Shown here: piece after piece, positions 32,635 to 45,790 of the stretch
Layout: each line of letters begins with the position of its first letter
Position numbering within the stretch: position 1 is the first letter of the stretch
NCBI GenBank assembly: GCA_963693085.1
Contig: OY856411.1
Span: forward strand, 115,870,767-115,934,766
Source of the DNA: Alisma plantago-aquatica
Taxonomy: Eukaryota > Streptophyta > Magnoliopsida > Alismatales > Alismataceae
Length of the DNA: 64,000 bases
Reading direction: 5' to 3'
The notes under the pieces: model-generated
What the model was told of the DNA's origin: nothing
Seen by the model: the letters and a program-made list of their open reading frames with translations, nothing else
Databases searched by the model: none
Program-made: the position numbers and the translations under genes

Positions 32635-34099
32635 CCATTCCATTCACATGTATCTGATATGTTTGTTGAAGATTGATTTCAGGCATTAGGTACATGAAAA
32701 GGATCAAATCGATCAAGCCCTAGGTTGTTTATGTTCAAGTCAAAAGCAATGCAAATGAGAAATTTGGGAAAACACTCCAAATCACCTTACAATTTTTTTA
32801 TAATCATTTGTATTGATGATATGACTTGTAACTACGATGAGATCAGATTAGGGACACTTATTTTGAACATTTCACTTAAACATTATTTTATAAAATTCAT
32901 TATAGGGACTTCATTGATCGACTTATAAACTTGACCAATCCTTAATGGATTTTGAAAATGATCTTGACTGGTCGATTTTTACAATCACAAAACTCAACTG
33001 ATCCCTCTACAGACCGAAATGATTTAAGTGGAGCGTTGAGTTTCTGCAGGAGAAACTCAAACGATGGTTTAAATTAGCTTTTTCACATAGTATGATCAGT
33101 CGAGTTATCTTTATTGAAAATCAACTGAATGCACTGCATGAATATGCAGAAAAAGTGATTCTAACCATTGGAGTGTTGCATAACTCGAAATTATATCAGT
33201 TGCAACCCTCCAAATGTCTAGAAAATGTTCACATGTGTTCTCACACTCTAGTGGACACCCCCAACTATAAATAAGACACTTTGGAGTTCATTACAAGTTT
33301 TCTCATATATGTTATTCAAAGTCCTTTCCATAGTTGAGTGCTTTTAGTCCACTTGAGCCCCTTGCTCTCTCAAGTTCAACTCATTTCATTCATTGCGAGT
33401 GAGATAGGATCCTTGTGAGGGAGATACTACCTTGTATACTTGTGAAGCTCTCAAGATCATTCTTTACCCAACAACATTTCTTGAAGATCAAGTTGGTGAA
33501 ATATTCTCCAAGTGAAGGAGAAGGTGCAAGCTTATTCAAACTATAGAAGAAGGTGCACAAAGCTTCTCCTAGTGAAGGAGGAGGACAATGTGGAATATCC
33601 AAGGATCTTGGTGGTTAAATCCTCAAGGATAAAGACTCAGTGCAATAAGGGGATCTCCTTGGAGAAGGCATCTAACTGCTTGCAAGAGTGGGTAAGACCT
33701 TGGTGAGGTAGAAGACTAGCTCTTAGATAGGTAAGACCGTTTTGTAAGGTTGTTGTCTCCCTTGGCCTTGAAGGGAAGCTGGGTATCCTTGTCCCAAAAA
33801 AGAAAGGTCATATGTTCTAACTCTTATAAGTCAATATAAGGAGTAGACATCTTAGAAATCCTAGAGATTGATCTCTCTAGGTAGTGGATAGACTCTCTCC
33901 TAGTTTTAAGAGTGGAACTATGTCAAAATAGATTGTTCAATTACTTACTTTAATCTCTCTCATCCTTGTTGTGTATGTTTGAATTTCCATCAAATTCATT
34001 ATTTGTAATTACTTTTATTTGAAGTAATTTGAAGGTCTAACAAGTTTTGTGTAAGGTTTTTAGCTCTATTCACCCCCTCTAGAGTCCTTAGATCCAACA

Positions 34100-34194
34100 T
34101 AATGCACCCCGCTTGGTAGCACCACATCATCACCATCACACTTGCATGAGATAGACAGTGCACCACCCTTAAATTAATCTCACTTTGATACCAC
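34100..34194 (-). mobile_element. Leader and primer site of a Copia D-related element
   Basis: On the minus strand TGGTATCAAAGTG (34193-34181) is a decayed initiator-Met PBS. The next bases resemble a Copia leader (gtgcactgtctatctcatgcaagtg). It abuts the end of the Copia C LTR at 34099. Confidence 0.55.
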
Positions 34195-35792
34195 TATAAG
34201 GAAATTAGGAACAAATATAGGTATAGGAAATAAAAGAGTTTAAATGCCTGCTTCCCTAACTTGGTAGAATCACATCAACAATAATGTATCTAGGAAGAAG
34301 ATTTGAAAGGTTATACCTGGTCCTGGAGAAAGTATAGTGACTTACCATTGTAGCAGTATGCATCTTCCTCAGGAAACAACATGCTCCTTCAACAACAACA
34401 CTAGAACATTTGTCTTGGCCGACCTCCTGGTGCACCACCTCAGACATCAGTTGACGATGTCCTCCAAGCGGAAGAAATCTCTTGCCTCTAGAGTAGTCCA
34501 CACAGACCAGTGGGAACTCCACATTGTGCTGCCACAACCAATGGGAAGGAGTTGTCCCCTTTCTTTAGTGTACTAGTCACCAACATTCTCTCCCACAACT
34601 AAACTCAGTTGTTCTCTCCCTCTCTATCCCTCCCATTAACATGTATGACTTTCTTCGGCTATCTATTGGTTAACACAACCAGAGAGAACAACAATTGTCA
34701 GGGAAACTGATTCTGAATTGTGTGTGTTGGGAATCCCTGATTACCCCTAAATTTATAGGAGGGGTTAGGGTTTGGGTTTCCAATCTGTGTGGGAATAGAA
34801 GCGTCAGGATCATGATTTTTCTAAAACATTTATAGTGTGAACCGGTTCGGTTTGCATGCCCAACTGATCGGTTCATATAATGAACCGATCAATTCGTGCA
34901 GTTTTGTATTCAGAATCAAATTGGAAAGTAATGCATAATTAATGCTAAACATGTCGTCAGTAGAAATTCTTGTAGCAATCGAATTGGCAACTGAACTGGT
35001 CAACCCAGACAGCAAATTGGTCGTCTCACATAGTCAAATTGTCATTTCACAAGTGAACTTCACATGTCTACTTTAGGAAGGTTTCAACCAATATTGATTC
35101 CAATTGACCTGACACTCCAACCGATCAGTTTTACACTTAAACCAGTCGGTTTTGAGTCCAGTCAATAAATTTTGAACCTCAAATATTTAATTGAATACCT
35201 AAACACATTTAGTAATCAATCCAAACATCATTCATGAATATACTCATTTAGTCCAAGTGTATCTTATGTGTGTGACTCTATAGGTCATAATTACATTAGC
35301 AGTGAATGTCCATAACTAATTTATAACATCACAAGCAAAGAGTGGCACCTAGTCATACATCATTGCTACCCAAGTAATTTAGAAAGTTAGAGAATAACTT
35401 CAACCTATAATTTGTGATTAGCGTTACCGTGATCATATGGTTCCTTTGTCTTTGATAGCTGGAATGAACTTGATGTACGAAATCATCATCCTCTCCATGT
35501 TTAATCCATGTTCTTTGAACTAGAGCAGACTTTCTGAGATGCATGTGAGTTCACATATCACATATTGAAATCACATGAGTGTGGACGTCGTACAATTCTT
35601 AGTCTCGCTTATGAGGAGGCCTGAATATACTATTATTGCAATCCTTATTCAGGGTTACATTGAATGATGTCAAAGTATACAAAACAACATGTAATGAATG
35701 TAGTAACTTTAGGTCTAAGAACCACAATCACCACTATCACTATGAGAGATGATTTTGACTATAATTCCATGGTCTTCATGTATTACTCTCAT
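34195..35792 (-). mobile_element. LTR fragment related to Copia D
   Basis: On the minus strand it shares with 58500-60400 the words gttggtgactagtac, gtgtggactact, gaggtc and gaggacat/acaac, and the dyads gaaccgatcggttca-like (34840-35160). A TATA-like box lies near 34745-34760 (tataaattta on the minus strand). The LTR 5' part is cut by the start of element E at 35793. Confidence 0.7.
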
Positions 35793-38700
35793 TGTAAGGC
35801 CATAAACTTACGTAATGAATTTAATGAGCTTAATTATCATAATTGAATGTTTAAAGCCCTAATCTAACCTTGATTAGTGATAAGTATCTTGTTAAACATC
35901 ATGGAAAACTAACAAAATCTAAGATGTGAATCAATAGTTGAGATTGAATCATCTGAGGTAATTAATGATAATTGTAGTGTTAATCATTAAGTTAAATAAG
36001 TGCCCAAAAAGCAATTAGTATTTTGATTAGCTGAGATAAGCTAATTAGGATGATATCTTGCTTTTGGGGTGTAGAGGACCTCGCACGTGAAACATTGTAA
36101 GAAGAGTCGTCCAAATCGGACCTCCGAGGCAATAATTATTCCATTTTTCATTTCCTTGGATGAATTCTATAATTTTCCCAATTTTTGGTTTAATAACCCC
36201 TCAATCCTTTTATTCCTTATCCTTTCTTCCCGATCGATTTAGAAAATGCCTAAGCGGCACTCAGCAGGAGCGCAATCCCAACAGAGAGGGATAGTCGAGG
36301 GGAGATTCTTGGCTCCTTGGTTCCAATTCAACAACACAACCCTCATCCACCTTATCCTTTCCCTTTTCTTCTTCCTCCAAACTCACCAAACATAGCGCCC
36401 CGACCAGCCAGCAACAGCAACCTACCAGCCCTTGTGGCACTCCCAGCCACCTGCGGCCCTAGAGGCTTGGGTGTTGGCGACCAGTAGCTACAACTGCAGC
36501 AGAGCGCCGGCCAGGAGCCCTTCTGGGCACAACCAACAACTCAATCCAACGCCTTGGAGGCCGACCATGAGGTCCAGGATTGCAACCACAGCCACGAGCA
36601 AGACAATTACCTAGCTAGGGGCAACACCCCCAACTAGAACATCAACAACAACTGCAATTTGGAGCAGCGATAATGGCCAGGAGGCCTTTTGGGTGCGAGC
36701 AGCAACACCAAGCTATGCTCTCGACTCCGAATGAGAGGTCCAAGTTAGATATTGAAGCTTCCAGTCATGATTTGACCATCAATGGAGCCATTTCCACCGT
36801 GTGTGGAACTCAGTTGGTTTGTAAACAGAACAACCAAAGATAGAAGACAATCCAATAAACGCCGGAACTGGGAATCTGGATGCATTTCCAGACGAATCTG
36901 AACATCCCAAATAGTTGTGAGTAGAGTTTCTCTCACTTATCGTGAATTAACTCTAGCATTTGAAAAGTTTTGGTTAATTGTGCGATTTTCACTGATAACA
37001 ACAGTTATCAGGCGTTGGGCAGTATTTGGCATTGCTCGACTTTTTATTTCATAAATCGCTTCTTTACGCTTTTATATGATCTTGTTTATCATTTGATCAA
37101 TGTGGATTGGACCAGTAAATTTACATAGTTCATCAGAACCTAAATTGCTCATTTGATGAAGAAAGGTGCTAGATGGACGAATTCGTAGCTTACTCTAGGA
37201 TTTCTACCCTACCTGCTTGAGATTTCTTTTGTGCAGGGTTTCATCTTCACATTAAAGGCAAGTTTTATAACTTTCTCCACGTTTATTGCTTACCATATAC
37301 TTTCTAGATCATGTTCTTTCTTGAAAAAGATGATTCATGCACTAAAAAGCTATGGTTGACTTATATTTTGATTTTTACAATGTTCCATGTTCTGATTTCC
37401 GTTATACATGAACTTGTGATCATGTGTGTGTTAGCACTAAGGTATAATGTGACTTGGATCCTGTTGTTTTGACAACCCATGTTCACCCCCTTAGGTTATG
37501 TTTAGGACCAATTCGAAGTTTAATGATCAACCACTAAATACCCTACTAATGTTGTCAATCAATGTTGACATTAGCTTGATATTTGATGTTGATTAAGGAA
37601 AATAGTGTCGATCTAACAACCTATAGTCATTTAATGATCACTAATGTGGGTGGATCAGTTCTCTACAATTTACGATGAGTTAATCATATAGTTTTAGCAT
37701 CAATTAATACTTAGACCAATTGTTTCTTAGGTCTTGATGCAATGGTCGAACATATACTGTAATTGATGGTTTTAATATATGAACTTGACCCAATGGTCAA
37801 GATATAATGTTTATTCCTCCAATAAAGTGGAATTATGTATAATGTAATATATTGGTCCTAATAATGGGATTTATATGGTTTCCTTTATATGATCAACTTA
37901 AGGAGTTTACTCATTGACAAAGGATAACTTGTTTTAACTGAACAGTCGATTGTGGGTTTTACCCTATTCTCAATGGAACTTTTTGTGTTGTTTATCATGG
38001 GATGTCTAGGGTTAGACAGTGACTCTTTCTAGAGAAAAAATCAAGGACTTCGTAGGTGGTTTATCCAATGTGTTTACTTATGTAAACAACCAATCATCTT
38101 ACTTTTTAAACATCTAATGGTTCTAGGTGACATCGGGGTAAGGTGATATGGGTGAAATGATGATGGAACAAATGGAGATTACCCTTAATCAGTGATTCTT
38201 ATCTATTCACTCAGATGAATAGAAAGGATGATAACCATATTGTGTTTATATGTAACCCTAATTAGGAATAGCTTGTTATACCTAGCTTTAATATAACTAA
38301 ATGATGATAATTGTGTATGAATAGTACTTGAATGACTAATACAACCATGGAGTACTCTATTATTATTGAAACTCTAGTATGCTATAACCTAATGGTTACA
38401 CCTTGATTTATGTGTGGGTTCATACTTGATGATGGTATGGAATGTGATGGTGATGCTTCACCTTATGCATTCATGATCCAATGGGGATGTCATGAGTTAG
38501 GGTTTGTGTATGAGTGTGGATTAGTAATATTGATATAATTTATCATGTTGAACCTAACTCTAATGCAATTAAATAAAGATGAGTATTCATGTTTAACATT
38601 CTTATATGATAGAATGATGGTAGAATAACCTCCTCACTATGATCATAACCTTGATTTTTTAAATGGTTGTTATTATATTTACATGGTGGATACTTTCTTA

Positions 38701-40704
38701 AGATAAACTTGTGCATAATGAATATGATGAGAGTTAATCATATCTAGATTTCTTGCATGTTGATGTAATAAATGAATGTTTTTAATATTAATATAACCCT
38801 TCTATGATTGTTTATGAATATCTCCTAGCTCATTAATGCAATATTATGTTGAACTGGTGTATTAAATGTAAGTAATGTTGTTGAGCCTTGTTATAAGGCA
38901 TGCAAAGGTAATGATGATCTTGCAGGGAATAGTATGATGGTCTTAATGACCTTTAGGCATGGTTGAGCCCTGAATGAGGTGTAATCTTCTTATGTTGACA
39001 AGGGTTGATACCCTGTGATATTGTGAAAAGGATTTATATCTTGTGATAATATAATGATTAGTGTAGTCTCATGAATGGAAAGTTAATAGTACCATGTGAT
39101 GATGAGATGAGAATTTATGTTTCGTATGTTTTATATCTTTTCAAGTTTTGATATATATATATGCCTTCTAGAAGTGAATTAGGGTTTGTATGTCCACTTT
39201 TTGATATAGCCTTAATTCACCCAATTGACATAACAAATCAAGTGCAACTCTAATCATGTAGTGCCCTATGCCATAAATCCATCTAAGTGTCAGAACTTGC
39301 CAGATGATGAAATGAGTATTCCTAAGGGAAACTCAGAGTGCATACTAATGAGTATGTGGGGTGCTTGTCATCCTGAATTCAAGTGTTTAGGGAGAATGAC
39401 TGTGGTCATACCTATCCTGTAGTTTGAGAACGGATGTGGTCGTGTCTCAGTGATTATATATGTGATGATATTTTTGGACAACTGCGGTTGTACCTCAGAA
39501 GGTAGGGTATGCGTACCCACCTCTTTCACTAGTGTCATGACATGTACCAAGGACGGACTTGGCTGTTAGCAACTTGACCTTTTGTGTCGTTGTGGCAGAC
39601 CCGTACGGACCAGGGGCAGAGAAGATCTTAGCAGTCTGACTCTTCCTACATCTTGTATGGCAGTGATTTCGACTTAGCAGTGTTCAGTTGGATTTTGAGT
39701 GGTATCCTCAATTTCCTCAGGGCAAAATAAAAGATGTAATACAGCCGTATAACACATCTGTTTAGGGTTATACATGATGCTTCACATTGGATGATAACCC
39801 TTGTTTGTTCTCTTTACATAAAGATAATTCTTAGTGTAATTAAGAGATAGTAATTATACTTATGTTGTGGATCTTCATAAGACTATAAATGTGTACATAC
39901 ATTAGTCATGCTTATGTTGATATCTATATTGTAAATCATACTTATGCAAATATTGATGATTATGTTGATAGATTTTCTTATGATATTGATCTGTTCAAAA
40001 TGTTAGACATGCTAATGTTGTTATATATGCTTATGATGTTGGATGTATTCATGTTAATAGAGATAACATGCTACTAGACTCGCTTATGCTAGTTATGCAT
40101 ATGCTATTGAATCTCTTATACGCTAAAAATGGAAAATGATGATGGTCCGCTTGATGATGATAATTGTTATCTGCTCCTTAATGTATTTTGTTAATCATCA
40201 ATATTGTTGATCTTATTTGTTATATCTGATTAATTGTTTAACTGCTTAATTACTTAAAAATGTTGTAATCAATAAACGTTGTTGATGGTTATAACTCTTG
40301 TTGGGACTGGGTCTCACCCTTGTGGTTCGCCACATTTTTTTAGGTAATCGGAAGTGAAAAAAACAAACATGTGGCAGCCAAGAGGAGCTATGGTAATGAA
40401 TATTTGATAAAGTTGATTAGATGTCTAGTTTGTTCTAGAGTCGTCCCTATACTCTCAGGTTCGGGTGAGATAAAGTTTGTATATAATGTTTTAAATGAAT
40501 TCGACTTTTGTTATCATATTAATGCTTGTTTGTGTGGCATAGCATGGATACAAGAAAGATGTCGGGATCCTTCAAATGTTTCTAAGCGGGTGTTAATGTT
40601 GAAATCGATTTTTAATTTACCCATATTTTTGGGTATGTGATTAATTAGTGATTGATTGTGTTTTATGTTTAGAGTAATCTTGTTTAGCGTGATGGGTCTT
40701 GACA
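35793..40704 (+). mobile_element. 5' LTR of LARD-like element E (4.9 kb)
   Basis: TGTAAGGCC ... GGGTCTTGACA, followed by an initiator-Met PBS. Collinear with 42661-44479 plus 49304-51261. It holds a GC-richer block (36230-36960) with gene-like composition but no conserved frame, and AT-rich non-coding sequence elsewhere; no protein domain is recognisable on either strand. Start, end and PPT context resemble Gypsy chromovirus (Tekay/Del) LTRs. Confidence 0.85.
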
Positions 40705-42660
40705 GGTTGGTATCAGAGTTTTAGGTTCACTGTTTCTACAGGGATACTAGGACTTAAGACTAGGATGATGTCTAAGCTAGGAACATGACATAAAAATATG
40801 GTGCATACTGCCTAATCTTAGTATTTGGGTGCCTTGGCCAGGTATTCAATTATTGAAAAAGGGTAATTATGGAACTCTTAGGTTGTTATCTTTCTGATTA
40901 CTCTAATCAAGTAGTCATTTTGAGACGATATAAAGAGCATAATGAATAAGAAATCATGGCGTGAATATCTCAATCATACCTTAAATAAGATGAGAATTGC
41001 ATCATTATCTATCAAAACTTGAATGTTTTGTAACTATAAGAGAAAGATACAAGACCATGAAATCGAAATCTGAATAAAACAAGTAAAAGAGGAGTCCTTG
41101 AAGAGGTGATTCAAGAATATAATAAATTAAAAGACAAACAAGTTTATGCTTATAAAGAGAATCACGGTATGAAATCCACATAAGATGGAGAGAACTCCTA
41201 TAACAATTACAAAATGAGAAGATGAATGGGAATAATGGCAGAGAAATAAGGTGGAACCTAAGTTAATCTCAAATCAACCTATGTGTGTAAGAAAGTGTTA
41301 ATGAAAAATTGACATGGCATGTGAAAGAAATTAAGGGAGATGATCTCGATTTAATGAAGAAAATGTGAAATATGAGTATTTACCTATTGATAAGTGGTTG
41401 AAAAATATAATAAAATAAGTGAACATACCCAAGTGTGATAAATAGTCATCAAGGAAGGAGTAATGAGATATGTTAATTGTATTAATTCCTATGGTAATAG
41501 CAAGGAACATGAAATGAAAAAGGTAAATGATACATAAGAAGTTGTAATATGCATAATGAACATAGAATTTGTTACCGTTTTACTAGTAACCTTGAACAAT
41601 GATGCTATGATGTGGGAAGTGTGTTTCCCTTTGTGTCTTTTCTTTATAGGGCACAGCTTTCAAGTGGACCATTGCCACTTGGTATGTGTTGATTCATTTT
41701 AAACATGAGGATGGATATCTTATTATAGAATAAGGTTACTTGAACTATAGTTCCAAGATCATAAAGTTTGTGATGATTTTTCTATTGATGCTTCCAATAA
41801 TTAGGAAGACTCCTCTTATATGTCTTGATATTTGTTATGTTGGTAAAAGTAGACGATATAAGGATGTGAGTTCCTTATAGCGCATGAGGTGGATACCAAT
41901 GTAATGAATCATCGTATCCAAGATGTATCAATAAAATGAGAAATGTGTGAAGGTTGGAGATGTTTATTAAATGAACATTCCAAGTGTTTCTCTCCCTTAG
42001 AGAGAGAAAGAGAGTTGATGATAACCCTCTAAATGTTGTTTGTAAAAAAATGATTCTATGATGTTGTGTATGATTCAGTGATAGATGGGTAAGACCACTA
42101 TCAAGGATAGATGGTTTGTTGGTCAATAGATATGGGATACTGTGTTCCTTTAAGATAAACCTAAGGTCAAATATCAATGCATAAGATTTAGAATGGATGA
42201 CATAATCCACATGACCATAATGAGTTTAGAGTTATATCCTACAAACTAACCAATGTACACATAGAATCCATGAATATGAGGAATGGAGTGTTCCAATCAT
42301 ATCTTACAAGTTATATCAAGCTTTAAATGATGACATATCAAAGTATTTCAAATATGATAAATAAATATGATCAATATTTCTTGGAAAAAAGAAACCTTAG
42401 GGTTGTTGAAGCAACAATATCTATGAGACAAGTTGAACAAGAGTGAGATGGAATAGATTAAGTGTCTTTGTTGAATAATGATATGTCTTCTTATGTGGGA
42501 TTTTTTTTATGCTGACCCAAGATGAGATATGCATGAATTATGTGACATCACTGTGATATGTAGGTAACCATGTGAAGGTAATAGGATGAGGTGCAAAGGA
42601 AGTACCCATCCTTGTTTACCTTGGATTTTGGGGATGAAATCCATGTTAGGGGTTTATAGT
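40705..42660 (+). mobile_element. Non-coding internal region of element E
   Basis: Only 1.96 kb. PBS ttggtatcagag at 40707-40718 and a PPT-like gttaggggttt at 42645-42655, preceded by ttttggggatgaaatcc as in chromoviruses. No gag or pol motif is seen; the 111-codon minus frame at 41875-42210 is unsupported. With 4.9-kb LTRs around a coding-free core, E fits the LARD (large retrotransposon derivative) class and would depend on a partner for proteins. Confidence 0.8.
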
Positions 42661-44479
42661 TGTAAGGCCCTAAACTTACTTAATGAATTTAATGAGATTA
42701 ATTATAATAATTGAATGTTTAAAACCCTAATCTAACCTTGATTAGTGATAAATATCTTGTTAAACATCATGGAAAATTAAGAAAATCTAGTATGTGAATC
42801 AATAGTTGAGATTGAATCATCTGAGGTAATTAATGACAATTGTAGTGTTAATCATTAAGTTAAATAAGTGCCCAAGAAGTGATTAGTATTTTATTAGATG
42901 AGATAAGCTAATTAGGATGATATCTTTCTTTGAGGGTGTAGAGCACCTCACACGTGAAACATTGTAAGAAGAATCGTCCAAATCGGGCCTCCGAGACAAT
43001 AATTATGCCATTTTTCATTTCCTTGGATGAATTATGTAATTTCCCCAATTTTTGGTTTAATAACCCCTCAATCCTTTTATTCCTTATCCTTTCTTCCCAA
43101 TATATTCAGAAACTGCCTAAGAGGAGCTCAGTAGGGTCACATTCCCAACATAGAGGGAGAGTCGAGGGGCAATTCTTGGCTCCTTGGTTCCAATTCAACA
43201 TCACAACCCTCATCCACCTTCTCCTTTCCATTTTCTTCTTCCTCCAACCTCACAAAACACAACACCCCGACCAGCAACAGCAACCTGCCAGCCCTTGCGG
43301 CGCTCCCAGCCACCTGCGACCCTAGAGGCTTGGGCGTTGGCGACTAGTAGCTGTACCTATAGTTGCAGCAGAGCGCCGACCAGGAGCCCTTTTGGGCACA
43401 ACCAACAGCTCAATACACCACCTTAGAGGTTGACCTTGAGATCCAGGCTTGCAACCGCAGCCACGAGTAAGACAATCACCTAGCTAGGGGAAGAGCCCCC
43501 AACTAGAACAACAACAACTACTGTTTGGAGCAGCGGTAATGGCCAGGAGGTCGTTTGGGTGCAAGAAGAATCACCAAGCTATGCTCTCGACTCTGAATGA
43601 GAGGTCCAAGATAGATATTGCATCTTCCAATCATGATTTGGCCATCAATGGAGTCATTTCCACCGTGTGTGCAACTGTTTTTGTAGTTGGTTTGTAAACA
43701 GAACAACCAAAGATAGAAGACAATCCAACAAACATCGGAACCGAGACTCTGGCTGCATTTTCGGACGAATCCGGACATCCCAAATCACTGTGAGTAGATT
43801 TTCTCTCACTTATCATTAATTAACGCTGGAATTTGAAAAGTTTTGGTTAATTGTGCGATTTTCGCTCATAACAGTAGTTATCAGGCGTTGGGTAGTATTT
43901 GGCGTTGCCTGACTTTTTATTTCATAAATCATTTCTTTATGCTTTTATATGATCTATTTTAACATTTGATCAGTGTGGACTGGATCAATAAATTTACATG
44001 GTTCATCGGAACCTAAATTGCTCATTTGATGAAGAAAGGTGCTAGATGGACGAGTTCCTAGCTTACTCTTGGATTTTCTACCCTACTTGCTCAAGATTTC
44101 TTCTGTGCGAGGTTTCATCTTTGCATTAGAGGCAAGTTTTATAACTTGCTCCACATTTATTGATTACCATAAACTTTCTATATCATGTTCTTTCTTGAAA
44201 ATGATGATTCATGAACTAAAAAGTTATGCTTGACTTAGATTTCGATTTTTACAATGTTATATGTTCCGATTTCAGTTATATATGAACTTGTGATCATGTG
44301 TGTGTTAGCACTAATGTATAATGTGACTTAGATCAGGTTGTTTTTACAATCCATGTTCACCCCCTTAGGTCAGGTTTTGGACCAATTAGAAGTTTAATGA
44401 TCAACCACTAAATACCCTACTAATGTTGTCAATCAATGTTGATATTAGCTTGATATTTGATGTTGATTAAGGAATATAG
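42661..44479 (+). mobile_element. 3' LTR of element E, first part
   Basis: TGTAAGGCCC onward, collinear with 35793-37607, including the GC-richer block (43100-43790). It ends at TATAG, the TSD of solo LTR G. Confidence 0.88.
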
Positions 44480-45449
44480 TGTAATGACCCTGAGCTGGGT
44501 TATGAGATAAACCTATTTGTTTTGGCTAATAAAGTTTCTTATAACTTTAATATAATCCTCTAAGGTGTTTTGTTATCATGTGACACACTCATGTTTCAAG
44601 TTTGGTCCCAATTGAATGTTGTTTGAGCAATTTTCCTTTGTTTTGGACCAAAGTGTAATTTACCCAAATTGAAGGGCTATAATGTAAAATGTCACATTTT
44701 TAACATGCCTAATGTGTTTTATCATCATTATAGAGAGAATTATGCAAGGTGGTGTCTTGTGGAAATCCTAAATTCCAAGTTTGAACTTGTTTGAACAATG
44801 TTGGTACCTTGTGCACCAATTTTGGTACAAATTGCAATTTACCTAAAATATGGGATTGAAATGCAACTTACCACCTTTAGAGTGTCCTTACTTGATCTAT
44901 GTATCATTTAGATGAGATATAATGAACGAGACACCATGTTTGGATCAATTATGAAAGTTGATACTCTTGGTGATGAAATGACCAAGAAAAAGGGTTGAAT
45001 TTGGAAGCTTAACTTGAGTTGTGTCAAGTTGAAAAGCTTATATATGAGTGCCTATCGGCCATGGAGCCCAAGGAGGTGTCCCATATCGTTTTTTGAACTC
45101 TTGGAAAAGTCCATATCATGAAAATCACCTCAAGGAGGTGAGGTATGACGGCCAACAAGTTTCCTTAGAAAAAGTGTATCGACTTGACTTAAAATAGTGA
45201 TTAAACCTAGATGACTTATCCAAATGGATAAGCAATGGACGAATTTGCATCTCTAGATGATCCTCAAACGTTTTGAATTTCAATATAAATGATGATGCAT
45301 GCATGTACACGTGTCACCCATGCATGACACATGGAACCTACTAGCTCAAAATCTTGACACCTCATTTTTTCCTTCCTTCATGAACAACAAGTATATATAC
45401 CCCTAGTTTCACTTCTTGGTGCAATTTTATGACCCTTAACAACCTCCTA

Positions 45450-45790
45450 CCCTGCAGTATCGTGCATAGAGCTCCCATATCTTTAAGGGATGCTGTGTTA
45501 TCGTGCATAGGCCTTGGGATATCGCCCATGGCAAGACCATATCGCCCAAGTAGGTGATATCAGCCATATAGGGTGATATCGACCATAGAGTGAAGTGTTT
45601 TGACTCCAAGTGAGTGCCATATCATGCAAGTGAGTATCATATCATTCAAGAGGGGTGGATATCATTCATGAGGGGTGGCATATCGTGCAATAGCACAAGG
45701 GTATCATGCTTAGGCCTTGGGTATCATCCATAGAAAGTATATCAGCCATAGCATGTTGATATTGCCCATAGCAAGTTGATATTGGCCAAT
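45450..45790. repeat. Degenerate short repeat 'atatcgcccat' in solo LTR G
   Basis: Words atcgcccatgg, atatcgtgcatag, atatcagccatag and atatcattcatgag recur about every 20-40 bases, just downstream of the TATA-like box. Imperfect, no fixed period. Confidence 0.65.

Larger units (their letters stand above)
25995..34099 (+). mobile_element. 3' LTR of Copia C, split by the U-derived block
   Basis: Segments 25995-26045 and 32635-34099 join to an LTR of about 1.5 kb, from TGTTGACCTAAG to ATCCAACA, collinear in reverse with the Copia A LTRs. The break is inside ttaaccattcc; CCAT (or ACCAT) stands on both sides of the insertion. TATA box at 33266-33275 (tataaataag). Short frames such as 33512-33706 have no recognisable product. 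Confidence 0.85.

Noticed and set aside
34256..34576. Overlapping 93- and 79-codon frames on opposite strands
   Set aside because: Inside a Copia D-related LTR fragment; the related LTR at 60000-60230 does not keep the frames.
36230..36960. Possible captured host gene exon in the E LTR
   Set aside because: GC-richer, but the frame is not preserved between the two LTR copies (36432-36614 versus 42954-43325) and no domain is recognisable.
41875..42210. 111-codon minus frame in the core of element E
   Set aside because: No similarity to gag or pol that I recognise; AT-rich, and position and strand do not fit an element gene.
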